A stretch of 34,877 bases of DNA from the IMG/VR virus record IMGVR_UViG_3300044634_001023, positions 1 through 34,877 of that record; one strand, written 5' to 3'. The DNA comes from a virus. Shown here piece after piece: positions 14,902 through 21,925 of this stretch. The notes under the pieces are model-generated. The model was not told the origin of the DNA, searched no databases, and worked only from the letters and a program-made list of their open reading frames with translations. Each line of letters opens with the position of its first letter. Position 1 is the first letter of the stretch. Position numbers and translations under genes: made by a program.

Positions 14902-16024
14902 TTGGCATATTTATTTGAGTGTTAACAATACCATACTCGCTCAAAGTCCAATCTATACTACTGCCGTACATTGTAGCCATTGTTTCTTGAATTAACCCCT
15001 GCACTGGTTTTACGGCTTCTCTTAATTCTTTTCGTGCTTGTTCTATTGCGTTTGTGTTTCCTAAAACTGCCGCTTCGCTGTAACCTAGTAATACAGGATG
15101 AACGCCAAATAAACGGCAAATAGAACGCTCGATAATGTCACGCTTAGTGTTTGATGCTTCTAGTATTGGTTTCGGGTCTGTTGCTGTGTATGTTGGTGCT
15201 TGTTCGGGTGTTTCTACAAAGTGTGCCAAAACTCCAAAACGTGAAGTCAAGCCATCTTTATTTTTCTGCAACCCTGTGAACTGCGTCATTGCTTCTTCCA
15301 CACGCTGACGGTCTGTTAATCCATCTTCGCCTTCCGTTGTTTCATTTACTCCGCTAAACGTCATGATACCACCTAAAACAAAACCATTCAACACCGCTTC
15401 GTAATCCATCTTTGATAACTCGCTTGATGTTTTCAAGTCCTCAAAAGCCGCTAAATAATCTGGAAGTCCATAATGCCCACTATCAAAAGGATTGCCATTG
15501 TAAACGTATAGTATCTCGCCACGCCCACCAAAGTGATTGACATTTATATCCATCGCTTCAAATGTAGCTACTTCGCCCTGAAAGTCTTGCAACTCAACCC
15601 ACGCATCACGTCTATATTTGTCTGTTTGTATTGTCGGGTTATAAAACCAAGTCCCATTTATTCCACGTCTGAATTTCTGCAACGGCATCACTTCCGATTT
15701 TCCAACTCGACCGTTTCCAAGTCTTGAAACATGGATAACAACCGCATTAAAATACGACCACGAAGTTGCAAATATTCCTACAAACTTATCCGCTGTTTGC
15801 TTTGAGTTTACTTTGAACCCCGAAGCAACTGGAGAAACAAATCCATCCGCTTGAATGTACTCAGCATATTTCTTTGCGGCTTTCTTCGCTACGCCACTAT
15901 TGTTGATTGCCTCAATTAATTCTAAAGGCAAATTGTCATTCCATCCATAACGAAAATATCCATCACCTTTTTTTTCAGTAGTGACTGGCAATATGTTTTT
16001 GAATGTTCGTGTATGTTTGCTCAT
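14888..16024 (-). CDS. Portal protein
   Basis: A 378-residue protein with portal hallmarks. These include an N-terminal GYFRYGWNDNLPLELI region, the segment HYGLPDYLAAFEDLKTSSEL near 183-202, and the late motif RSICRLFGVHPVLLGYSEAA near 303-322 followed by NTNAIEQARKEL. These fit HK97/PBSX-type portals, which form the dodecameric DNA gate at the capsid vertex. At 378 residues it is slightly short. The start overlaps the GT25 stop by 4 bp (ATGA). Confidence 0.85.
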   Translation of the reverse strand: MSKHTRTFKNILPVTTEKKGDGYFRYGWNDNLPLELIEAINNSGVAKKAAKKYAEYIQADGFVSPVASGFKVNSKQTADKFVGIFATSWSYFNAVVIHVSRLGNGRVGKSEVMPLQKFRRGINGTWFYNPTIQTDKYRRDAWVELQDFQGEVATFEAMDINVNHFGGRGEILYVYNGNPFDSGHYGLPDYLAAFEDLKTSSELSKMDYEAVLNGFVLGGIMTFSGVNETTEGEDGLTDRQRVEEAMTQFTGLQKNKDGLTSRFGVLAHFVETPEQAPTYTATDPKPILEASNTKRDIIERSICRLFGVHPVLLGYSEAAVLGNTNAIEQARKELREAVKPVQGLIQETMATMYGSSIDWTLSEYGIVNTQINMPNVSE

Positions 16025-16662
16025 TGTATGCCTTTATAATTTACCTCGATTTCTTTGATAGTGCTAAACCCTTTTGGATGTATCACTAACCGTTCGTTTG
16101 GCTTAATGCAAAGGTGCGATTTTTGGTAGTCAATATAGTGACCGTCCACTATTTTTTTAGGACACGAAAGCATTTCAATTAGATTATTGTACGCTCTCTT
16201 GTGTACGATGTACGCAAACGCTCCCCACGTTTGATTTTGCTGTGTAAAGTATTGATTAAAGTAGAAAGGATTACGCCCAAACGAACCGCCCAAATAAAGG
16301 ATGTGCCAATCTTTGGGTAACTGGTTCAAATACTTTTCAAACTTACCTTTAAAATCTTTTACGAAAGTTATATCATCTTCAAAAATAGCAATGCACTCAT
16401 AACCTCTTTCTTTAGCTAGTTTAATAGCGTTCAAGTGGCTTTGAATGCACGCATATTCGTTATTCGTTACACCTTGAATTGGTGAAACTATTTCTTTGCC
16501 ATCAATGGCAATTAATCTTTCGACTTGAAGGGTCTTCCCCTTTTCTTTGGCTGTGGAATAGAAACATCCTCTAGCCTCTTGTTTGGCACTAGTGGTAAAT
16601 CGCTCTCGTCTGTCGGCACTTCGTTCAAGGTTGATAAAGACGCTGGGAACTGGGATGTTGAT
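16021..16662 (-). CDS. GT25-family glycosyltransferase, start codon not conventional
   Basis: The frame is open from 16686 to 16021 and encodes about 213 residues of a GT25-type enzyme: VFINLER with DRRERF at 16641-16597, AIDGKE near 16510, then a SHLNAIKLA helix and FEDDITF with the metal-binding EDD near 16375, and GGSFGRNPF. No ATG, GTG or TTG exists before the conserved N-terminus; the first is a TTG at 16434, which would delete 75 residues. Entry must be by a rare start (ATC 16662 fits the family length) or by -1 frameshift from the 111-aa gene at the A9 run. GT25 enzymes transfer sugars, often to lipooligosaccharide. Confidence 0.75.
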   Translation of the reverse strand: MNIPVPSVFINLERSADRRERFTTSAKQEARGCFYSTAKEKGKTLQVERLIAIDGKEIVSPIQGVTNNEYACIQSHLNAIKLAKERGYECIAIFEDDITFVKDFKGKFEKYLNQLPKDWHILYLGGSFGRNPFYFNQYFTQQNQTWGAFAYIVHKRAYNNLIEMLSCPKKIVDGHYIDYQKSHLCIKPNERLVIHPKGFSTIKEIEVNYKGIQ

Positions 16663-16847
16663 AGGCTTTTTTTTTGACCTTTTTCTTCACCCATAATGTC
16701 AAAGCAATGTGACTTTCCAAACTTGCAGCATAAGTTGTAAAGTTCTTCACTGATTTGCGTTTCTTTAGTGATAGAAACAATTTGCGTTCCTGCTCGGAAT
16801 ACGATAGAACCAACGTCTTTTTTTAGTTTAAATTTTTGAGGTATCAT
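16512..16847 (-). CDS. Small protein with AT-hook-like tail, overlaps GT25
   Basis: A 111-residue protein starting MIPQKFKLKKDVGS, with a folded-looking first 55 residues and a disordered tail ending PKKRGRPFKSKD, an AT-hook-like KRGRP motif common at the ends of small phage proteins. It contains an A9 run (16675-16667) that in its frame makes A AAA AAA, a classical -1 slip site. About 150 bases of its 3' end also encode the conserved GT25 N-terminus in the -1 frame. A good promoter lies 20 nt upstream. Confidence 0.7.
   Translation of the reverse strand: MIPQKFKLKKDVGSIVFRAGTQIVSITKETQISEELYNLCCKFGKSHCFDIMGEEKGQKKSLSTSQFPASLSTLNEVPTDESDLPLVPNKRLEDVSIPQPKKRGRPFKSKD
16667..16675 (-). promoter_or_regulatory. 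Candidate -1 frameshift (slippery) site
   Basis: On the minus strand the run reads CAA AAA AAA AGC in the 111-aa frame. Slipping back one base continues as AAG CCT ATC and enters the GT25 frame, giving QKKKPINIPVPSVFINLER. Either ribosomal slippage or RNA polymerase slippage at nine A residues could do this. Confidence 0.5.
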
Positions 16848-16863
16848 ATTTTGATTTTATTGT

Positions 16864-17472
16864 TTACAAATCTACTTTAATTAATTCCACACCGCAAATC
16901 TCGCCACGTTCAACTATCTTGTAACGTAGGCTGTTTAAGCCGTCAAACTCCCATGTGTTCTGTGTTCTATTCAATCGCTCTTTATTCGCCTTATATTCGC
17001 TTGTAATCGGTTGCTTTTCGTGTTTCAAAGACTTATATCTGTGTAACTCGAATTTAGTACGGATGTTGTTTAGTTTTGTTCGGGTGAATAGGTCATCATC
17101 TTCGCCACCCCATCCCCAATAATTATTTGAGAAGCCATTGCAAGTTAGAAATGCCTCTTCTGTAAACGCTGTCACGCCACCAAAACAAGTATCATAAGGC
17201 ACTTTGTAATTGAACTGCTCACATAAACCGCTAAAGTGGACCGCCCCATCAATAGGCTGGTTGTAATGATCTAGGCTTTCAGCTAACAAATCAACATCAT
17301 GAAAGCAAACGGTTTTATCATTGCACTCATTAAAGCCTATATTGAGCAATTTACCACGATTAAATAACTCGTTATTCGCTTGTTCCACTACTAAAATGTC
17401 AAACCCTTTGTAATGCTGTACAAATTGTTTAAGGTGGTCAAGTCTATTTCGATATGGAACTATTAGCTTCAT
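16864..17472 (-). CDS. GT7-like (beta-1,4-galactosyltransferase-type) glycosyltransferase
   Basis: A 202-residue enzyme with the GT7 pattern: VPYRNR at 5-10, FNRGKLLNIGF at 37-47, the DVD metal site at 59-61 in FHDVDLL, CFGGVTAFTEEAFLTCNGF at 96-114, and WGWGGEDDDL at 119-128. In the family these residues bind a metal and UDP-sugar and set acceptor geometry. It is a compact soluble catalytic domain without signal or membrane segment. Translationally coupled to the upstream glycosyltransferase (4-bp overlap). Sugar and acceptor cannot be assigned. Confidence 0.85.
   Translation of the reverse strand: MKLIVPYRNRLDHLKQFVQHYKGFDILVVEQANNELFNRGKLLNIGFNECNDKTVCFHDVDLLAESLDHYNQPIDGAVHFSGLCEQFNYKVPYDTCFGGVTAFTEEAFLTCNGFSNNYWGWGGEDDDLFTRTKLNNIRTKFELHRYKSLKHEKQPITSEYKANKERLNRTQNTWEFDGLNSLRYKIVERGEICGVELIKVDL
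16867..16898 (-). promoter_or_regulatory. Internal promoter for the 111-aa/GT25/portal genes
   Basis: Within the end of the GT7-like gene, TTTG (16898-16895) is followed after 20 bp by TAGATTTG (16874-16867), a full match to the Bacteroidota promoter. Transcription would start near 16860, about 13-19 nt before the ATG at 16847. Confidence 0.6.
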
Positions 17473-18110
17473 TGGTTACGGTTGATTATCGCCCACTCTA
17501 GGCATTTGTCAATTCGCTCGGTCTGCTTCACGTCTTTGCCATACTCACGACTATACCATGAATGGATGCCAATCGGTTTATCATTAATATTTATCACCGT
17601 ACTTGTGCCATCTGTTGAAGTTATCTTGGTGAAGTTAGCGTGTTTGAAGTTCAAATGTAGCCAATAAAATAACCCTGCAAACGGTTCATCTACATTGCCA
17701 TTCTTTTCGCACTGGTTTGCGTAGTCATAAACTTTTGAGTTGTCAAATTTTGGCAACTTAGTTTTAATCATGTCCACGTTAAACACATTAAAGAACGGAT
17801 TGACGTGGAAAAATGATTTGTCTCTATGGCTAATCACTCCCTTATCGGGAACACCACAATACGCAAAGTCATTTCGTATCATGTCAGCAATTACTTGGTC
17901 TATTAAGTCCTCATTGGTAACAAAGAAATCTTCGTCAGCGTTTACGATTATGCCGTTGTAATTCTCGAGAATGTGAAGGAGATAAGTCAGCGCACCATGA
18001 AAGCCTGTAAATTGTTGCAACCTTACGAAAGTATTGTCATCACGCCATAATGATTTTGCAAGGCTGTAAAGTTTATCGTTTGCGCTTCGGGTTATAATTG
18101 TTTTCTTCAT
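17469..18110 (-). CDS. Probable GT-A fold glycosyltransferase
   Basis: A 213-residue protein with a GT-A-like layout: ITRSAND near 6-12, a Rossmann-type first half and the acidic metal-site candidate NADED at 57-61 in NGIIVNADEDFF, then a C-terminal part with DEPFAGLFYW and IGIHSWYSREYG. I do not place it in a numbered family with confidence. It is coupled by 4-bp overlaps to the GT7-like gene and the 72-aa gene. It probably works with the two following enzymes on the same glycan. Confidence 0.65.
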   Translation of the reverse strand: MKKTIITRSANDKLYSLAKSLWRDDNTFVRLQQFTGFHGALTYLLHILENYNGIIVNADEDFFVTNEDLIDQVIADMIRNDFAYCGVPDKGVISHRDKSFFHVNPFFNVFNVDMIKTKLPKFDNSKVYDYANQCEKNGNVDEPFAGLFYWLHLNFKHANFTKITSTDGTSTVININDKPIGIHSWYSREYGKDVKQTERIDKCLEWAIINRNQ

Positions 18111-18325
18111 TCTGATTTGTAGGTTTCGTTGTAGTATTGTTCTAAATTAAATGGGTTTTGCCTATCCTCATCAAGTATTTTGCTTACCGCTTTTCTTATA
18201 AAATCAATTATCTGCTCCTTCTCCATTGCTTTGGCTTGTTCAAGTAATTCATCAATGTACTTTTGTTGTAAAGATACAGATGGAGCAAGTTGCTCAACCA
18301 ACCATTCTACTGCTGTTAGTTTCAT
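18107..18325 (-). CDS. Small conserved phage protein with EQYYNETY end
   Basis: A 72-residue helical protein, MKLTAVEWLVEQL at the start and NLEQYYNETYKSE at the end, with a KAMEKEQIIDFI middle. Proteins with the same opening and ending are frequent in phages and prophages of Bacteroidota; I know no function for them. It overlaps neighbours by 4 bp on both sides. Confidence 0.75.
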   Translation of the reverse strand: MKLTAVEWLVEQLAPSVSLQQKYIDELLEQAKAMEKEQIIDFIRKAVSKILDEDRQNPFNLEQYYNETYKSE

Positions 18326-18603
18326 AAAAATATCTGTTTTACTTCATTACTAAATAGTTTGACGCTATGCTCTAATTCAGTTACTCCATGCCCATCTTTC
18401 TTATTGCAAAAGCTATCAAAGTCACAACCGATGTACTCCATATCTTTAAAATACCAAACGAACGCCACGCCATTGAAAACTTTATCCGCTTTCATTCGCT
18501 CAAAACGTTTATCCGTAGCCTCGTAAATACTAGGAAAATGTTTAAGTGTGGCTAACCTTGTTAAACTTAAAAGCCAATGTCTGTACTTCTCGATTTCGGT
18601 CAT
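18322..18603 (-). CDS. Hypothetical protein (93 aa)
   Basis: A 93-residue protein with an N-terminal helical half (MTEIEKYRHWLLSLTRLATL) and a possible beta segment (GVAFVWYFKDMEYIGC). Two cysteines (CDFDSFC) lie near residue 75. No known family or signal is visible. Coupled by 4-bp overlaps to the 113-aa and 72-aa genes. Confidence 0.6.
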   Translation of the reverse strand: MTEIEKYRHWLLSLTRLATLKHFPSIYEATDKRFERMKADKVFNGVAFVWYFKDMEYIGCDFDSFCNKKDGHGVTELEHSVKLFSNEVKQIFL

Positions 18604-18941
18604 ATCAGTTTTTTATAAATATCAATCCGACCTTTAATAAACTCACACAATTCATATTTCTCCTGAGCCTTAAATTCAATTAGTGCTTTAGTCAAAGCGT
18701 ATTTATTGACCTTTAAAATCTCGGCATCGCTACTATTGTACTTCGCTATGTTAGTCGTATAATATTTCCGCATGGAAACCATTGCATCAACTAAGCATGA
18801 ACTGCAATTTCCTTTTAATTTCTTATTGAAAATTAGTGTATAGTAATATCGGATAGTTACTCCGCTTACATTGTTTACGCTACCTTTTGAGATTACATTC
18901 TCATTCAACTCATTTAAAAAAGATAGGCTTCTCACTTCCAT
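18600..18941 (-). CDS. Hypothetical protein (113 aa), probable leaderless transcript
   Basis: A 113-residue protein with a central GNCSSCLVDAMVSMRKYY stretch (a CxxC pair followed by a helix) and a helical C-terminus. The CxxC could bind metal but only one pair is present. It is the first gene of the operon that holds the glycosyltransferases. A TATATTTG box ends just 4 nt before its ATG, so the mRNA would begin at the start codon. Confidence 0.65.
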   Translation of the reverse strand: MEVRSLSFLNELNENVISKGSVNNVSGVTIRYYYTLIFNKKLKGNCSSCLVDAMVSMRKYYTTNIAKYNSSDAEILKVNKYALTKALIEFKAQEKYELCEFIKGRIDIYKKLI

Positions 18942-18945
18942 TGTA

Positions 18946-18975
18946 CAAATATAGACAAACGTACTTAAAAAACAA
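18946..18975 (-). promoter_or_regulatory. Promoter of the glycosyltransferase operon
   Basis: ATTG (18976-18973, TTG core) is followed after 19 bp by TATATTTG (18953-18946), then TACA and the ATG at 18941. The -33 overlaps the T-tract of the preceding terminator, so one operon ends and the next begins within about 50 bp. Confidence 0.6.
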
Positions 18976-18995
18976 TAGCCACTCGAAAGTGGCTA
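18966..18995 (-). terminator. Rho-independent terminator after the tail tube gene
   Basis: An 8-bp perfect stem, TAGCCACT/AGTGGCTA, closes over CGAA and is followed on the minus strand by TTGTTTTTT. It lies 30 bases after the stop of the 191-aa gene. Confidence 0.85.
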
Positions 18996-19025
18996 AAGTT
19001 TATGCAACTAAGGGAGCGAGAAGAA

Positions 19026-19601
19026 TTAAACTACTGCTTTGCTGATGTTATCCAAGTAAGCGATTGACGTAGCCAAAGAACCGCCATTCAAGAAGTATTT
19101 AGGCAAGTAGCGTTGTTCGCCACTCAAAGTCAACAACATTCCTGTGTCATCTTGTAAAGCCGTTCCAGTACCACCTGCGAATGCCGATGCTTTCAATCCT
19201 TTGTCCAATCCGTAAACTTCAACTTGGTCGTTTTCGTTTTGGAAAATAACAATCAAGTCCTTTGCTTTAAACAAAGTCTCAACTGCTTCACGTTCAGCAG
19301 GTGTAGCTGTGAAGATTTTAATCGCCGCGCTGTGGTTGAATGTGTTGGTGTTATCACCAATCACGCCTTCAATAACACCGTTGTGAGTGTAGTCTTTGCC
19401 TGTAACCGTAATCAACTTATAAGCATCGCTCGAATTGTCAACGCCCATTGTAATGGTGTTAACGTATCCGTTAGCGTCAGTTGTAGTGCTTACGACTTGG
19501 CTCTTTTGCGTTACCCAAACTCTACGGTTTACACCGCCAACTTGGTTTTCTTTTTCGCATCCTTGTCCGATGCTTTCTAATATGTCTATGCAATCTGCCA
19601 T
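19026..19601 (-). CDS. Putative major tail (tube) protein
   Basis: A 191-residue, mainly beta protein starting MADCIDILESIGQGC and ending in LATSIAYLDNISKAVV. The GGVNRRVWVTQKSQV segment and the long strand-rich middle fit tail tube subunits of Bacteroidota siphophages by eye. The gene follows the major capsid gene and is framed by two terminators, as expected for an abundant structural product made from its own transcript level. Direct family proof is lacking. Confidence 0.6.
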   Translation of the reverse strand: MADCIDILESIGQGCEKENQVGGVNRRVWVTQKSQVVSTTTDANGYVNTITMGVDNSSDAYKLITVTGKDYTHNGVIEGVIGDNTNTFNHSAAIKIFTATPAEREAVETLFKAKDLIVIFQNENDQVEVYGLDKGLKASAFAGGTGTALQDDTGMLLTLSGEQRYLPKYFLNGGSLATSIAYLDNISKAVV

Positions 19602-19620
19602 TTTATGTTTTATTTAAGAT

Positions 19621-19646
19621 ATTAAAAGGGGGATTTGCACCCCCTT
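19621..19646 (-). terminator. Terminator or attenuator between capsid and tail tube genes
   Basis: AAGGGGG (19626-19632) pairs with CCCCCTT (19640-19646) over a 7-base loop. The minus strand continues TTTTAATAT and the plus strand AATTTTTTTT. It probably reduces read-through from the capsid gene and could act in both directions. Confidence 0.75.
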
Positions 19647-19654
19647 AATTTTTT

Positions 19655-20656
19655 TTAGAAACCTGCGATTACGTTCAAGTCACCGTAGCCGTATTGGTAG
19701 TCAATCATAGCACTAGCTGGTGAGTAAACTTTGTCATCTTTACGGTCGTAGAATGGTTCGATGCTTTCAAAACCGCTTCCATCAATCATGATGTGGTGGT
19801 TTGTAGGCAAAGTCAAGATAACTCGGTTCGGGTCAGTTACACTTGGAGGCGAACCTGCTGTGCCGTAAAGTGCCAATCCTCTGTCAACGTAGTTAGCGTT
19901 AATCATTGGAATACCTTGATAAGAGATACCAGTCACACCGTTTTGGATAGATGCACGGTCAATCAAGTTGCCACCTACTGCTGTGTTGATTTGCAAGAAA
20001 CGAGACCATGCTTCATAAACTTTTTGAGTTACAATGAACGCTTTAGTTCCGTTGTCAAAAGTTTTAAGCAAATCGCTTTGTGCTGTGTAGATACCGTAAA
20101 GTGTACCTTCGATGTTTGTCAAAGACAAGTCGCTGTCAGTGATTGCACCTGCATCAACCGTTCCGTCATTACCTGCAACACCTGCTAATAGTTTTTGATA
20201 AACACCGTCCATACCGCTCAAGAAGTTAGTAGTAGATGAAGTATCAGCTAAAAACAAAGCGTAAAGCAAGTTAGTGTTGAAAGCGTTTGACTGCTTAGTT
20301 ACGATACGGTCAACAATCTCTGGTGTCAATTCACCTTTTCTCCAACCATCTGGAAGGCTATCGCCCCAAATAGATTTCACGAAGTCGGTGTAGCATTGCT
20401 CAAAAGAGAAATCCAACTCATAAGGGTCAAGAGCCTTTTTAGTGATTGGCGTTCCTGTTTTGTAATCCCATCCACAAGTTGCCTTGATAGTTGGTGCATC
20501 GGTAAATTCAGCATCAAAGTATAGTTCTTTGCCGATTTTTCCAAAGTGAATTGTGAACGGTAAAGCGTTAATCTTTGGGTCGTTCAATAGCGGTTTATAG
20601 AATACCTCATATGGTATCGAACCGTTTGCTGGTAGTGCTGTTACTGCGTTTGCCAT
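19655..20656 (-). CDS. Major capsid protein
   Basis: A 333-residue protein right after the head protease gene. It has the feel of HK97-fold capsid proteins: an N-terminal arm, a long middle with LSGMDGVYQKLLAG near 145-158, and FIVTQKVYEAWSRFLQ, PMINANYVDRG and NRVILTLPTNHHIMID in the later half. The order protease-scaffold-capsid and the strong hairpin after the gene agree. It would form the icosahedral shell, unusually without a delta domain sequence of its own since the scaffold is attached to the protease. Confidence 0.8.
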   Translation of the reverse strand: MANAVTALPANGSIPYEVFYKPLLNDPKINALPFTIHFGKIGKELYFDAEFTDAPTIKATCGWDYKTGTPITKKALDPYELDFSFEQCYTDFVKSIWGDSLPDGWRKGELTPEIVDRIVTKQSNAFNTNLLYALFLADTSSTTNFLSGMDGVYQKLLAGVAGNDGTVDAGAITDSDLSLTNIEGTLYGIYTAQSDLLKTFDNGTKAFIVTQKVYEAWSRFLQINTAVGGNLIDRASIQNGVTGISYQGIPMINANYVDRGLALYGTAGSPPSVTDPNRVILTLPTNHHIMIDGSGFESIEPFYDRKDDKVYSPASAMIDYQYGYGDLNVIAGF

Positions 20657-20687
20657 GTCTTATTTTTTTTGTTTTTAGTTTAAAAAT

Positions 20688-21248
20688 TTATTTGTTTTCC
20701 TTTTCGGCTCTACGTTTTGCGATTACTTCCATTGCTGAAAGTTTTGGCGCATCTTGGTTAGTGTTATTTGATTGACCTGCTTCGGCTTTGAAGTTCTTGC
20801 CAGTTACAAGTAACGCTTCAAAAGACTTCACCTTTGTTGCAAGTGCAACGATTTCGTTTTTGGTGTCGTTAATCAAAGTTTCTTTCTCGTTTACGATTTC
20901 TTCTTTAGCGGCAAGTTGCGCTTTCAAATCTTCGATTTGTGCGTTTGCTTCTTTTAGTTTCGCATCTTCAACTTCAACTTCAACTTCAACTTCTTTTACC
21001 GCTGTAACTACACCCTCTGCAACGGTGTAAGTAGCTGTATCTACAACGTAGTCACCATCTGCCAAAGGTGTCAACATTGTTTCGTCTTCAAATACCAAAG
21101 TGCCTTCGGTAAGTGTTGAGCCATCAAAGTGGATTACTTTGCCGTCAATAGTTTCGGTCATTGCTGCCTTAAATAGTTTTGATGTGAGTTTTGCAAGGAA
21201 TGATTTTATTCCTGTCAACTCGGCTTTGATTTCGGTTTGTTCTGCCAT
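20688..21248 (-). CDS. Possible nested scaffold protein
   Basis: Inside the protease gene, an in-frame ATG at 21248 starts MAEQTEIKAE after an AACAATTAAC leader like those of real genes. It would produce the C-terminal 186 residues alone: a short beta region, then a coiled coil (about 285-350 of the full protein). This is the well-known arrangement in lambda-like heads (C/Nu3). Expression is inferred, not shown. Confidence 0.45.
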   Translation of the reverse strand: MAEQTEIKAELTGIKSFLAKLTSKLFKAAMTETIDGKVIHFDGSTLTEGTLVFEDETMLTPLADGDYVVDTATYTVAEGVVTAVKEVEVEVEVEDAKLKEANAQIEDLKAQLAAKEEIVNEKETLINDTKNEIVALATKVKSFEALLVTGKNFKAEAGQSNNTNQDAPKLSAMEVIAKRRAEKENK

Positions 21249-21845
21249 GTTAATTGTTTTATTTTGATTAGATAAATACGCTGCTATTTTGTACTTCGTG
21301 AACGCCTTTATTTCACCGCCCATGATTTCATCTGCGAAGCCTAGTTCGATTGCTTCACTTGCTGTTAGTGTTGTTTGACGGTCTAAGATTGGTTTCAAAT
21401 CTTCGGTTGATTTGCCAGTGATAGCTGAATAGAAATTAACTATCTTATTTTCTGCACGCTTCAAATCTTCCGCTAGTGCTTCCAAGTCTTTTGCTTCCAT
21501 TGCGTTTGGTGCATCGGGCATCCAAAAAGGATTGTGAACAAAAAACTCGCTATTAGCGTACATTTTTCTTTTGCCCTTTTTACCTGCTTGGAATATAACC
21601 GTTGCGATACTTCCGCACATTCCGTTTACAATAGTGTTAACCGTAAACGGCAAAGCCATTAAACGGTCATGAATTGCAAAGCCTTCCGTTACTGAACCGC
21701 CACCGCTATTGATAAACACATTTAGTTCTTCAATATCTTGGTGCTGGTCAATGAAATTGTTTAACGTGGTCAAGTCAAAAGACGCTTCATCAAAGAAACC
21801 TTGTTGACCGATATAACCGTTAATGTATAGCGTTGCGCTGTTCAT
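20688..21845 (-). CDS. ClpP-type head maturation protease fused to scaffold
   Basis: A 385-residue protein. The first 190 residues are an S14 ClpP-like protease with a visible catalytic triad: S79 in NGMCGSIAT, H104 in FFVHNPFW, D155 in PILDRQTTL. Residues 200-385 look like a scaffold: an acidic repeat (EVEVEVEVED near 285-295, from a GAAGTT DNA repeat) and a coiled coil. The protease would process the prohead after assembly. It is divergent from the plus-strand cassette starting at 21926 and adjacent to the capsid gene. Confidence 0.9.
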   Translation of the reverse strand: MNSATLYINGYIGQQGFFDEASFDLTTLNNFIDQHQDIEELNVFINSGGGSVTEGFAIHDRLMALPFTVNTIVNGMCGSIATVIFQAGKKGKRKMYANSEFFVHNPFWMPDAPNAMEAKDLEALAEDLKRAENKIVNFYSAITGKSTEDLKPILDRQTTLTASEAIELGFADEIMGGEIKAFTKYKIAAYLSNQNKTINMAEQTEIKAELTGIKSFLAKLTSKLFKAAMTETIDGKVIHFDGSTLTEGTLVFEDETMLTPLADGDYVVDTATYTVAEGVVTAVKEVEVEVEVEDAKLKEANAQIEDLKAQLAAKEEIVNEKETLINDTKNEIVALATKVKSFEALLVTGKNFKAEAGQSNNTNQDAPKLSAMEVIAKRRAEKENK

Positions 21846-21876
21846 GATACAAAAAAACGTAGAATATCAAAGCCAA

Positions 21877-21908
21877 TTTGTTTTTGTCCTAAAATCAAAC
21901 TATGTTTG
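21877..21908 (+). promoter_or_regulatory. Plus-strand Bacteroidota promoter of the moron-like cassette
   Basis: TTTG (21877-21880) is followed after 20 bp by TATGTTTG (21901-21908). This is one of the best promoter matches in the window and the only one read rightwards. It lies 17 nt before the ATG at 21926. Confidence 0.75.
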
Positions 21909-21925
21909 TCCTAAACTTTTTAACC

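Noticed and set aside
16625-16813. A 62-codon frame inside the 111-aa gene, in the third frame
   Set aside because: Non-ATG start region, no leader, lysine-rich sequence caused by the A9 run; two other frames already account for this DNA.
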